Source of the DNA: Texcoconibacillus texcoconensis
GTDB lineage: Bacteria > Bacillota > Bacilli > Bacillales > Salisediminibacteriaceae
Reading direction: 5' to 3'
DNA length: 64,000 nucleotides
NCBI RefSeq assembly: GCF_014202575.1
Contig: NZ_JACHHB010000002.1
Coordinates: 1 to 64,000, forward strand
The notes below the pieces were generated by a model, which was given only the letters and a program-made list of their open reading frames with translations, made no database searches and was not told where the DNA came from. The translations under genes and the position numbers were made by a program. Of the stretch, positions 18,799 to 26,492 are shown in pieces. How positions within the stretch are numbered: position 1 is the first letter of the stretch; each line of letters begins with the position of its first letter.

Positions 18799-18820
18799 AT
18801 TATATACCCCCATTGGTATA
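18799..18820 (-). promoter_or_regulatory. Promoter with CsoR/CstR-like operator
   Basis: A 6-6-6 inverted repeat TATACC-N6-GGTATA with a CCCCC centre (18803-18820) lies directly upstream of a minus-strand TATAAT (18804-18799). It therefore falls in the spacer of the promoter for the two rhodanese-type genes. CsoR-family repressors, including the persulfide sensor CstR, bind such TATACCC-rich repeats. No regulator gene is visible nearby. Confidence 0.5.
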
Positions 18821-18930
18821 AAAGAAAGTATTTTGTTTTGGAATGATGATGGTATATTTCGGAAAAAATCATGATGAAAAAGAAGCGAACATCTGCCCCT
18901 TCCTCTCACCATGATTCATTCGCATTTGTC

Positions 18931-19314
18931 TTATGTGCTTTTTTCTAAACAGTCGATTAACCGCTTTTCAATGTCTTCAGCCGCTTCTTTTACCTCATCA
19001 TTTTCAACCAATGGAAACAAAGTAGTCGGCTTCGGCAACCCTATCTTCGTCTTCCCACCTTCTTCATACACGACAACCTTACAAGGTAAGAAATAGCCCG
19101 CTAATTCACTCGCAGATAATAACTTTTTTGCCTCATGAGGATTACATACTTCAAATACATAGTAAGGTTTGTCGAAGTCAACACCTTTTTCCTGCAGTTT
19201 ATCTGTAATACTAAGTTCCCAAAGTACGCCAAATTTCTCTTCCTGAAGATTTACTTTTAGAGATTCAATCGTTTCTTGAATGTCATTTGTCGTTTCAACC
19301 GTATAATGAAACAT
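18931..19314 (-). CDS. DUF302 domain protein
   Basis: A 127-aa cytosolic protein matching the DUF302 pattern: MFHYTVETTNDIQETIESLKVNL at the start, GVLWELSITDKLQEKG, then YYVFEVCNPHEAKKLL and LPCKVVVYEEGGKTKIGLPKP. Two conserved-looking Cys (VCNP, LPCKV) are present. DUF302 genes are often found with rhodaneses and MBL persulfide dioxygenases, as here. Function is unknown. Upstream at about 19338-19352 lies a TACCCCTATACC sequence resembling half of the operator at 18803-18820. Confidence 0.82.
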   Translation of the reverse strand: MFHYTVETTNDIQETIESLKVNLQEEKFGVLWELSITDKLQEKGVDFDKPYYVFEVCNPHEAKKLLSASELAGYFLPCKVVVYEEGGKTKIGLPKPTTLFPLVENDEVKEAAEDIEKRLIDCLEKST

Positions 19315-19422
19315 AATCGCCCTCCTACATTTAATACACTTACCCCTATACCTACATTAGTAATATATATACTACAATTCAAAAAATCAAGGCATCGACA
19401 CACAAATCAAACTCACCATCTA

Positions 19423-20556
19423 TTACTGAATCGCACAGCGGTTTGGCCCAATCTCCATTTCGCGCGCCTCTCCCTCGTCTGGAACTTGCTTTCCCATATT
19501 TGTCTGTCGAATCTTTTGGTGAGCATTCGGCTGCGGAGGCAGATTATCCGTCACAGCCTGTCGGAATGATGACTCTTCTTCAATATTCAAACCATGATTC
19601 TTTTCATATAAAACACCCAGCTTTTCCGAGACACTACCATTTTTGTTCATCTCTTCATGAATCATAAAATGTGCCGGCAGAACGACTAACTCGCTTGATA
19701 ATTGTCGATAACGTCTATACAATGTTTCTCGCAAATCTGCAACCCAATCTTTTGCTTTTCCAGCTAGATCAGGACGTCCAATTGAATCAATAAATAAAAT
19801 ATCCCCTGTAAACAAAAATTGATCATCCAACACAAATGACATACTGCCGATTGTATGTCCTGGGGAAGCTAACACTTTAAGAGACCGTTTACCAACCGTC
19901 AGCACGTCTCCATCATGAAGTGGTTCATATTTATACATGACTTCTTCAGCATCTTTTTCAGGTAAATAATACTGGGCTCCGTATTCTTTAGCCAATCGTC
20001 TTCCACCGGAGATATGGTCTGCATGAAGGTGTGTATCTAGTACATAAGTTAGCGCCACTTCCATCCAGTCGATAAATTCACGGTAAGGAGTGATCATTCG
20101 ATTCGTATCGATCAATATTGCTTGTCCCTCAGATACGATCATATAAGATAAGCACCCTTTTCCAACCCTTACAAACTGATAAATCGCATCTCCAGTATCC
20201 CACTCATGAACCTTGATTGGTTCTAAATGTTCACTCCAAGCTTCCATCCCACCAGAGACGGAAGCAACATCATCTATACCTTCCTTCATTAAATATTCCG
20301 CCGCTTTCTGAGATGAGCCACCTTTAGCGCAAATAACATAAAGCCGTTCACCCTTTGGTAACCCATCAGCAAGATTTTTTGGATTACGCTCGAGTTCATC
20401 AAATGGATAGTTAATAATATGGACATTCCCCCCTTCCACTTTCCAATCATCAAATGCCTCCCTTTCACGAACATCCAATATAAACACTTGCTTCTTATTA
20501 ATGATTTTCTTCACTAAATCCTTTACAGAAATTGTTGGCACTTGTTTTGATTTCAT
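19423..20556 (-). CDS. Rhodanese-MBL fusion, probable persulfide dioxygenase
   Basis: The 377-aa protein fuses an N-terminal rhodanese domain (about 1-112; Cys 76 in VICAKGGSS) to a metallo-beta-lactamase domain. The MBL part has HLHADH (176-181), SPGHTIGS and TGDILFIDSIGRPDLAG, the ETHE1/persulfide dioxygenase type. Such enzymes oxidise glutathione or bacillithiol persulfide to sulfite. Domain order is rhodanese first, as in YrkH-like Bacillus proteins and opposite to CstB. It opens the four-gene sulfide cluster on the minus strand. Confidence 0.87.
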   Translation of the reverse strand: MKSKQVPTISVKDLVKKIINKKQVFILDVREREAFDDWKVEGGNVHIINYPFDELERNPKNLADGLPKGERLYVICAKGGSSQKAAEYLMKEGIDDVASVSGGMEAWSEHLEPIKVHEWDTGDAIYQFVRVGKGCLSYMIVSEGQAILIDTNRMITPYREFIDWMEVALTYVLDTHLHADHISGGRRLAKEYGAQYYLPEKDAEEVMYKYEPLHDGDVLTVGKRSLKVLASPGHTIGSMSFVLDDQFLFTGDILFIDSIGRPDLAGKAKDWVADLRETLYRRYRQLSSELVVLPAHFMIHEEMNKNGSVSEKLGVLYEKNHGLNIEEESSFRQAVTDNLPPQPNAHQKIRQTNMGKQVPDEGEAREMEIGPNRCAIQ

Positions 20557-20652
20557 CGCATATCCCTCCTTGTTTACGTTTTATTGTCCCTTCATTTTGA
20601 CTTACTAGTACTATTCAAACGAAGGTGCTTAATAAACGAATGGTTGTATAAT

Positions 20653-20785
20653 GTGGCCTTCACTTCAGATGGGCGCTTTCCCGAGGGCTTGTCTTCAGCT
20701 AACTTTTGCTCGGTCACCCCTCGCAAAAGTGGATCTTCAGACTGTTCTTGATCCTCTGCGAGTCGCCGTCTTACGTTTCAGCCAC
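20653..20785 (-). repeat. Interspersed structured repeat, about 133 bp
   Basis: The GC-richer element is bounded by GTGGC/GCCAC inverted ends. Internally it has a perfect 8-bp inverted repeat ACTTTTGC/GCAAAAGT (20702-20730). On the minus strand it begins GTGGCTGAAACGTAAGACG and ends GGGAAAGCGCCCATCTGAAG. From memory, near-identical blocks occur between genes in many Bacillaceae, but I cannot verify this here. It encodes no plausible protein. A remnant of its end occurs at about 46742-46776. It occupies most of the 405-base gap 20557-20961. Confidence 0.6.
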
Positions 20786-20880
20786 TTTTCATTATCCGTA
20801 TATTAAATAGAAATTTATATAGAAATTATTCGTTTTATTGCCCATAAAACTTCATTTTGAAATTGATTCAGGTATGAAGG

Positions 20881-20914
20881 AAAAAAGCTTAGAAGAACAA
20901 CTTCTTCTAAGCTT
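20881..20914 (-). terminator. Terminator of the MFS gene
   Basis: A perfect 13-bp stem AAGCTTAGAAGAA/TTCTTCTAAGCTT with a 4-base loop is followed by TTTTTTCC on the minus strand. Confidence 0.9.
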
Positions 20915-20961
20915 CTAAATCTTCTATTGAGATTTTTAATCATTTAGTTATCTCAATTTCC

Positions 20962-22164
20962 TCATGCACTCAACGCCTCTTTATTTTCCGCTTTTTCAAT
21001 TCTTTTCATGCCTAACATACAAGACGTTGTAACGACTAAGACGAGCAGTGCCCCGACAACAACACCAGGCCAATGCCACCCATTCCAAAAGAAGCCTAAA
21101 TAAACGCTACCGAGACTTCCTCCAAAGTAATAGGATGTTAAATACAAGCCTGAAGCACTCGCTTTCGCAAACTCTGCACGTCGACTCACCCACGAACTTG
21201 CCACAGAATGCGCAAAGAAAAATCCGAAACAAAGTAATAACAAACCAACAAAGATAACGAGCACACTTTCCACAAGCGTTAACATCATCGCTACAACCAT
21301 GATCACAATCCCTATCGCTACACATGTAGAAGACTTTATCCGCGCTGATACTTTTCCAGCTAATGTCGAACTAATCGTCCCAGCAATATAAGTCAGAAAA
21401 ATCAATCCTAATATGGTTGTCGATAAATAAAACGGTTCATCACTCAATAAATACGTGACAAAATTGAAAAGACCGACGAAAATAAAAAAGTGTAAACCAC
21501 CAATCGCATAGGCATATAGGAGCGTTGGATTTTTCAAATGCTCTTTATATCCATTGATTGCCCCTTTTAAATGAAACGGTTGTGCCTGAAACTGCCTTGA
21601 AGTAGGTAATAGAAAAGCAAACACGATTAAGCAAACTAAGCTAATGACCCCCATAACAATAAACGCAAAACGCCAATCAACCAAGTCATTGACAAATCCA
21701 CTGACGAGCCGGCCAGACATTCCCCCGACTGTATTTGCACTAATATGGATCCCGATCGCTAAAGTGAGTGCTCTTACTGAAAATTCTTCTCCTATATACG
21801 CCATCGCAATCGTCGGTATCCCCGCAAGAAAAGCCGCTTGCAACACACGCAATACGATGAGCGTTTCATAGTTTGGTGAAAAAGCGATCGCAAACGTCGT
21901 TATTGTTCCTAAGCCCATCGTAACCATCATAATTTTTTTCCTGCCGATAGCATCAGACAACGCACTATAAATAAAAAAACAAACCCCTAATGTAAAAAGC
22001 GCAAGTGAAATCGACAAGCTCGAGACTACGGGAGAAACATCGAACTCATCCGTAAATACAGGTAATAAAGGTTGCGGAAAATAAATATTTGCAAAAATAA
22101 AAAAGGAAGCAATCCCTAACGCTATCGTTGCTCTCCAAAACGCTTTTGTTTTCAGCTCTATCAA
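20962..22164 (-). CDS. MFS transporter, YybF/YnfM-like
   Basis: A major facilitator protein of about 400 aa with 12 predicted helices, FPQPLLPVFTDEF in helix 1 and the inter-helix motif SDAIGRKKIMM (about 70). Divergence from a LysR gene matches the yybE/yybF arrangement of B. subtilis; such pairs usually encode efflux pumps of unknown substrate. The likely start is the TTG at 22164, eight bases after AAGGA; an ATG at 22173 touches that site and a GTG at 22200 has none. Confidence 0.83.
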   Translation of the reverse strand: MIELKTKAFWRATIALGIASFFIFANIYFPQPLLPVFTDEFDVSPVVSSLSISLALFTLGVCFFIYSALSDAIGRKKIMMVTMGLGTITTFAIAFSPNYETLIVLRVLQAAFLAGIPTIAMAYIGEEFSVRALTLAIGIHISANTVGGMSGRLVSGFVNDLVDWRFAFIVMGVISLVCLIVFAFLLPTSRQFQAQPFHLKGAINGYKEHLKNPTLLYAYAIGGLHFFIFVGLFNFVTYLLSDEPFYLSTTILGLIFLTYIAGTISSTLAGKVSARIKSSTCVAIGIVIMVVAMMLTLVESVLVIFVGLLLLCFGFFFAHSVASSWVSRRAEFAKASASGLYLTSYYFGGSLGSVYLGFFWNGWHWPGVVVGALLVLVVTTSCMLGMKRIEKAENKEALSA

Positions 22165-22254
22165 ACATATCATTCCTTCATTTCTGAATTTTTTGTACAC
22201 TTATGATATCATCAGAATGGAGGATAAATTAAATATATTATTTTTATCAAACTG

Positions 22255-22269
22255 ATAACTTTTAGTTAT
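22255..22269. promoter_or_regulatory. LysR-type operator (T-N11-A palindrome)
   Basis: ATAACTTTTAGTTAT is a perfect 15-bp palindrome containing the T-N11-A core of LysR-type regulators. It lies in the divergent gap, 16 bases before the lysR start, the expected site for autoregulation and control of the MFS gene. Confidence 0.65.
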
Positions 22270-22284
22270 GAGGAGCCTTTCATT

Positions 22285-23160
22285 ATGGAAATGAGACAAT
22301 TAGAATACTTTCTTGAAATCACTAAACAAAAAAGTTTCACAAAAGCCGCCGAACAACTTCTCTTCGCACAACCAGCGATCAGTAAAGGGATCAAAAGCCT
22401 TGAAAAAGAGTTAGGTTTACAATTATTTCACCGCTCTGATAAAAAAATCACCCTAACAGATGAGGGTGACGTTTTTCTCAAGCACGCAAAAGCGATTCTT
22501 TCACAAGTGAACAATGCAAAACTAGAAATGGCAGAATTACGTGGACTTGAAAAAGGTGTTGTGAATATCGGACTCCCATCCATGGCTGGGTCTTATTTCT
22601 TCCCAAAAATCATCGTTGATTTTAAACGCATCTACCCCCATATCGACATATCTATATTCGAAGCCGGAACCAAACAAATTCAAGCGATGATTGAGCAAGG
22701 AAAAATTGATATGGGTGCTGTCGTCTTAGATGACACAAATAATAACCTTGAAACCGTACCATTTTTAGAAGAAGAGATGGTTGTTTGCCTCCCAAAAGAA
22801 CATCCATTAGCTCATCAACCTTTCATATCCTATGAACAATTAGCGCAAGAACCGCTCGTTCTCTTTAAAGAAGGCTATTTCCAAAGAGACATTATTACCG
22901 AAGTAAGTAAAAGGACGGGACTTACACCAAATATCACTTTTGAAACCAATCAAATCTCTTTAACAAAGTCTCTCACGCGTCGAGGGCTAGGGGTTACATT
23001 ATTTTTAAAAATGGTGATTGAAGAAGACGAGGACCTGGTTCCTGTGTCGATAGATCCTCCTTATTACTTGACGTTAGCGCTAGCTTGGAAGAAGAATGCG
23101 TACTTATCAAAGGCCAACCAAGTATTTATCGACTTTCTCATGGAACAGACACACCTTTAA
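22285..23160 (+). CDS. LysR-family transcriptional regulator
   Basis: A 291-aa regulator with an N-terminal winged helix (MEMRQLEYFLEITKQKSFTK, AAEQLLFAQPAISKGIKSLEKELG) and a type 2 periplasmic-binding-like effector domain. It probably controls the divergent MFS gene through the palindrome at 22255-22269. The effector is unknown. Confidence 0.93.
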   Translation: MEMRQLEYFLEITKQKSFTKAAEQLLFAQPAISKGIKSLEKELGLQLFHRSDKKITLTDEGDVFLKHAKAILSQVNNAKLEMAELRGLEKGVVNIGLPSMAGSYFFPKIIVDFKRIYPHIDISIFEAGTKQIQAMIEQGKIDMGAVVLDDTNNNLETVPFLEEEMVVCLPKEHPLAHQPFISYEQLAQEPLVLFKEGYFQRDIITEVSKRTGLTPNITFETNQISLTKSLTRRGLGVTLFLKMVIEEDEDLVPVSIDPPYYLTLALAWKKNAYLSKANQVFIDFLMEQTHL

Positions 23161-23252
23161 GTCGACTCATAATAAAACTATTGTTATGCTTGTTACCATC
23201 AGTCATACTGACTTGAGATACATACTTTAGATTTACAGGAGGTTATCCTTTC

Positions 23253-23849
23253 ATGCGCTTTTTATTTATACTCTTCATTCCTTTGCTGTTTACTGTAGCG
23301 TGTTCTGCAAATGATGATGAAACCGCTGCAAAAATCGATGAAGAGGTCCAGTTCCCTTATAGTTTTCCTCAATTTGATGAATTAGACATCAGTGAAGTTC
23401 GCGTTTCACCAAGGGATGGTGACGCGCAAGAGTTATCCATAGCCTATACTGTTTCTGATGACTCTGCGGAACGTGCTTTACTAGATGTAGATGAAGAAGA
23501 CCAAGAAAAATATGACTACCGTACCATTTATGGACCTTATGAGCGCGATACGGTTAATCTGGGCATCAGACAATCCCCTAGACCGATTGGGTTAAGGGAA
23601 GACGTTTATTCTTACGATGATTCTGCTACGTTGAATTCTTGGCCTAGTATTGATGTTGGTGAGAGCACCTTATATTTCTCTTATAATGAAGACTTATCTG
23701 GCGGAATGGTCCAATTCATGACCGAATACAAAGATACATTTTATAACGTAAATATTGAGGAGATAGGCTCTAACCTTACCAATCGTGAACTCGAGGAAAA
23801 AATAGAGGAGATTTTTCTCGAAATACAAGACAGTTATAGAAAAAGTTAA
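23253..23849 (+). CDS. Acidic lipoprotein of unknown function
   Basis: A 198-aa protein with a short signal peptide FLFILFIPLLFTVAC (lipidated Cys about 17) and an acidic mature part rich in Asp, Glu and Tyr. A perfect AGGAGG lies ahead of the ATG. The line LSGGMVQFMTEYKDTFYNVNIEEIGSN suggests a beta-rich domain, but I recognise no family. Confidence 0.72.
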   Translation: MRFLFILFIPLLFTVACSANDDETAAKIDEEVQFPYSFPQFDELDISEVRVSPRDGDAQELSIAYTVSDDSAERALLDVDEEDQEKYDYRTIYGPYERDTVNLGIRQSPRPIGLREDVYSYDDSATLNSWPSIDVGESTLYFSYNEDLSGGMVQFMTEYKDTFYNVNIEEIGSNLTNRELEEKIEEIFLEIQDSYRKS

Positions 23850-24083
23850 TGTCTCGTAAAGAGATCGTATGGTGGTGGGAGGAAGAGTTGTGCGGCTTCG
23901 GAACCTATCACACACCTTCCTCACCATGAACAGAAACGATTTTTCTCTACCAACGATTGTGTTTTCATACCACATTGCAGCGTCATCAATTTCTTCACAC
24001 GTTAACTGATGACCGTGCTCTAAAACCAATGTACCTCTACCGTGGCACCTGACCCTTTCTGATAGAGGAACATTGAACGTCAT
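23694..24083 (-). CDS. Possible small gene of unknown function
   Basis: The open frame encodes 129 aa; about 78 residues lie in the otherwise empty gap, the rest antisense to the lipoprotein gene. The N-terminal part (MTFNVPLSERVRCHGRG, then EHGHQLTCEEIDDAAMWYEN) looks more protein-like than a random frame. A CCAGGG touches the ATG but is not a good ribosome site. It may be a decayed gene, since the frame runs open upstream without a start. I recognise no family. Confidence 0.25.
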   Translation of the reverse strand: MTFNVPLSERVRCHGRGTLVLEHGHQLTCEEIDDAAMWYENTIVGREKSFLFMVRKVCDRFRSRTTLPPTTIRSLYETLTFSITVLYFEKNLLYFFLEFTIGKVRAYLLNIYVIKCIFVFGHELDHSAR

Positions 24084-24143
24084 CCCTGGCTTAAAGCACT
24101 CAAACAGCTTACGGGCTTTGCAGGAAACGTCAAAACTACTTCT

Positions 24144-25313
24144 TTATGAAAAACAAATTTCTTCATTATCTTCCATCTCGTCAGCTCGAGCATCTCCAAT
24201 CCCATCGATGCTCGTTAAAGATTCATAATCAGAAAAAGTTTGTTGTTCTCTTAGTTCTTCGATCTCTTCTGCTCGTTCTGAACCGATATGAGTGATCTCT
24301 TTTAATTCATCATAAGAAGCGCTATTAATTGCAACCTGTTCACTAGAACAACTTCCCACATCTCGTTGTTCTTCTTCGCGATCTGGCGCTTCATATGTGT
24401 CCTGATCTTCTGTATTTGATGATGTCGATTCAGTATCCAATGTCAAAGAATCATCTTCTGTTTCGGTGTTTATTGTATAATCCCCATCGTTTGCGACAAC
24501 TTGAATCGTACCGTTTTCGTCTGTTCCATATAATTCAATATCCATATCAGCAAAACGCTCAACAACTTCATCATGAGGATGCCCGTATCTATTATCTTCA
24601 GCTGCTGAATAAATGCCTACCGATGGTTCAACAGCTTCCAAAAAGGTTTTAGTGTTCGAAGTCGACGATCCGTGATGACCAAGTTGAAAAACATCAGCCT
24701 GAAGATCAAGCCCTGCTTCCAACATTTCAATTTCACTTTCTTTTTCTGCATCTCCCGTAAACAATACATTGAAGTCATCATAATAAATATGAAACGATAA
24801 AGAACCTTCATGAAGATCGCCTGTTAATGATTCAGGGTGAAGCATTTCAATCGTAAAAGCACCGACTCCATAGGTTTCTCCTCTTCGTGGCTCTTCATAG
24901 CTACTATCGCTATTGATTGTCGCATCAATCACCCGTTCATAAGTTTGCGTTGTATGTTCATCACCACTCATCCAAACTTCTTCAACATCTAATTGGGCGA
25001 TAATCTCATCTGCATTGCCTATATGGTCAGCATGTGGATGGGTTAAAATGAGTAAATCGATGTTTTCAACATCATAATTTTCGATATGATCAAAGATTAC
25101 GTCGTTATCATGTCTTCCTGTATCCACCATAATCGTTGTATCCTCGTCTTGAATTAACGTACTATCCCCTTGTTCAACATCGAGAAACGTAAAATGTGCC
25201 TCTCCAGTTTCCACTTCTTCACTTTGCGCATCACCGTCTCCTGTACACGCTCCCAAAGATGAAATAATTGGTAATGTTAAACAACATCCAATTACTTTTA
25301 ACTTTCCAACCAT
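24144..25313 (-). CDS. Secreted ComEC-like MBL hydrolase with C-terminal HhH motifs
   Basis: This 389-aa lipoprotein (signal peptide ending SSLGAC) carries a metallo-beta-lactamase domain like that at the C-terminus of the DNA-uptake protein ComEC: FLDVEQGDSTLI, HPHADHIGN, FTGDAEKESE and QLGHHGSSTS. An acidic linker is followed by ComEA-like helix-hairpin-helix repeats (INSASYDELKEITHIGSERAEEI, LTSIDGIGDARADE). An extracellular DNA-directed hydrolase is plausible. The ATG at 25313 has AGAAGGGG 8 bases upstream; the frame is open to 25439 but the signal peptide begins at 25313. Confidence 0.82.
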   Translation of the reverse strand: MVGKLKVIGCCLTLPIISSLGACTGDGDAQSEEVETGEAHFTFLDVEQGDSTLIQDEDTTIMVDTGRHDNDVIFDHIENYDVENIDLLILTHPHADHIGNADEIIAQLDVEEVWMSGDEHTTQTYERVIDATINSDSSYEEPRRGETYGVGAFTIEMLHPESLTGDLHEGSLSFHIYYDDFNVLFTGDAEKESEIEMLEAGLDLQADVFQLGHHGSSTSNTKTFLEAVEPSVGIYSAAEDNRYGHPHDEVVERFADMDIELYGTDENGTIQVVANDGDYTINTETEDDSLTLDTESTSSNTEDQDTYEAPDREEEQRDVGSCSSEQVAINSASYDELKEITHIGSERAEEIEELREQQTFSDYESLTSIDGIGDARADEMEDNEEICFS

Positions 25314-25452
25314 AATGATTACCCCTTCTCTTTCAAATGCTTTTTGCTTCCCTATCATAACAAACTTTCGTTCAACTGTACGTTCATCTAAAAAACAAAA
25401 ATCAAAATCAATAAAAGAGACAACACCAGAACCTGCCACCGAAGTTGTCTAA

Positions 25453-25502
25453 AAAAACTGCTGTGCCATGAGAGTAAACCTCCCTAGACACAGCAGTTTT
25501 TC
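25453..25502 (-). terminator. Terminator of the SIMPL gene
   Basis: A 13-bp stem AAAAACTGCTGTG/CACAGCAGTTTTT with a loop of about 23 bases lies between the SIMPL stop and the next gene. T/A tracts flank both sides. Confidence 0.8.
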
Positions 25503-25519
25503 TACGATTCATATGATGA

Positions 25520-26290
25520 TTAGTTCGTTAGTTCATACACAACATCAACATGCTGAACAACTTCGATTTCACCTGCATCTATAACCGTTGAACGGTCAGT
25601 TCCTGCATCATCATAGGCCATTTCCTCTTGCCCATGATTTTGAACAGGAATGTCGATTCTCGCATCACGGTCAGTAATGTGCAAGACTTCTCCTTGCTGT
25701 TTTCCTGCACTTTCAGCCATTGCCGCTGCTTTTGGCTTTGTATGATCAATCGCCTTTTTTATTGCTTGTTGCTCTGCTTCCGATTCATCCTCTAATGTAA
25801 ATTGCGTACGCTCAATACGGTTAGCACCAGCATCAGCCACTTCATCTAACAACACACCGACATTTTCGATATCTTGATATTCGACTTCGAGAATATGTTG
25901 TGCACGGAACTGCTCTTCACTTTCCTCACCTTGTCCAGTTCTAGGTTGGTAAGGGTGCACATTGAAACGAACTGTTTCTAACTGATCCTCTTCTATGCCT
26001 AGATTACTAAGGCGATCACGCACTGTATTGATTCTCTCACTCACAGCTTCTTGTGCCTTGTCAGCTGAGTCATGCGTTTCTTCTACGCCAAATTGGACAA
26101 ACGCCAAATCTGGTTCCATCGTGACAGTCCCTTCTCCACTAACGACGAGCGTCCCTTCCTGATACTCGTCACTCGCGTGGACAGGGTTTTCCTGTTCCGC
26201 CTCATGACTAAATGTTGTTTGGTACATAAAACCAGCACCTACTAGTAATGCCGTTAATCCTCCAATTTTCCATACACTTTTCTTATTCAT
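25520..26290 (-). CDS. SIMPL (DUF541) domain protein, exported
   Basis: A 256-aa protein with an N-terminal signal or anchor (VWKIGGLTALLVGAGFMY) and a SIMPL/DUF541 domain. The domain shows TLVVSGEGTVTMEPDLAFVQFGVE and then VRFNVHPYQPR and a repeated beta-alpha pattern. Family members form oligomers on the cell surface and several are linked to stress tolerance; the molecular function is not known. The mature protein is acidic. Confidence 0.85.
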   Translation of the reverse strand: MNKKSVWKIGGLTALLVGAGFMYQTTFSHEAEQENPVHASDEYQEGTLVVSGEGTVTMEPDLAFVQFGVEETHDSADKAQEAVSERINTVRDRLSNLGIEEDQLETVRFNVHPYQPRTGQGEESEEQFRAQHILEVEYQDIENVGVLLDEVADAGANRIERTQFTLEDESEAEQQAIKKAIDHTKPKAAAMAESAGKQQGEVLHITDRDARIDIPVQNHGQEEMAYDDAGTDRSTVIDAGEIEVVQHVDVVYELTN

Positions 26291-26432
26291 CGTTAAATCA
26301 TTCCTCCTTCAATTCTTCTATTCCCCTCATAGCACACTAAAGAACAGCGTAACAATACCTTCCAATTAATGAGTCGTGAATGAAATATATAAGTTACAAG
26401 GAATCATAACGCACGAGGAAGAGTCCACATCT

Positions 26433-26477
26433 AAAAAGCTGTGCCAATGATTGAGAAAATCAATGTTGGCACAGCTC
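26433..26477 (-). terminator. Terminator of licH
   Basis: AGCTGTGCCAA/TTGGCACAGCT with an inner TGATT/AATCA stem is followed by TTTTTAG on the minus strand, shortly after the licH stop. Confidence 0.88.
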
Positions 26478-26492
26478 TTCTTGTTTTAGCTT

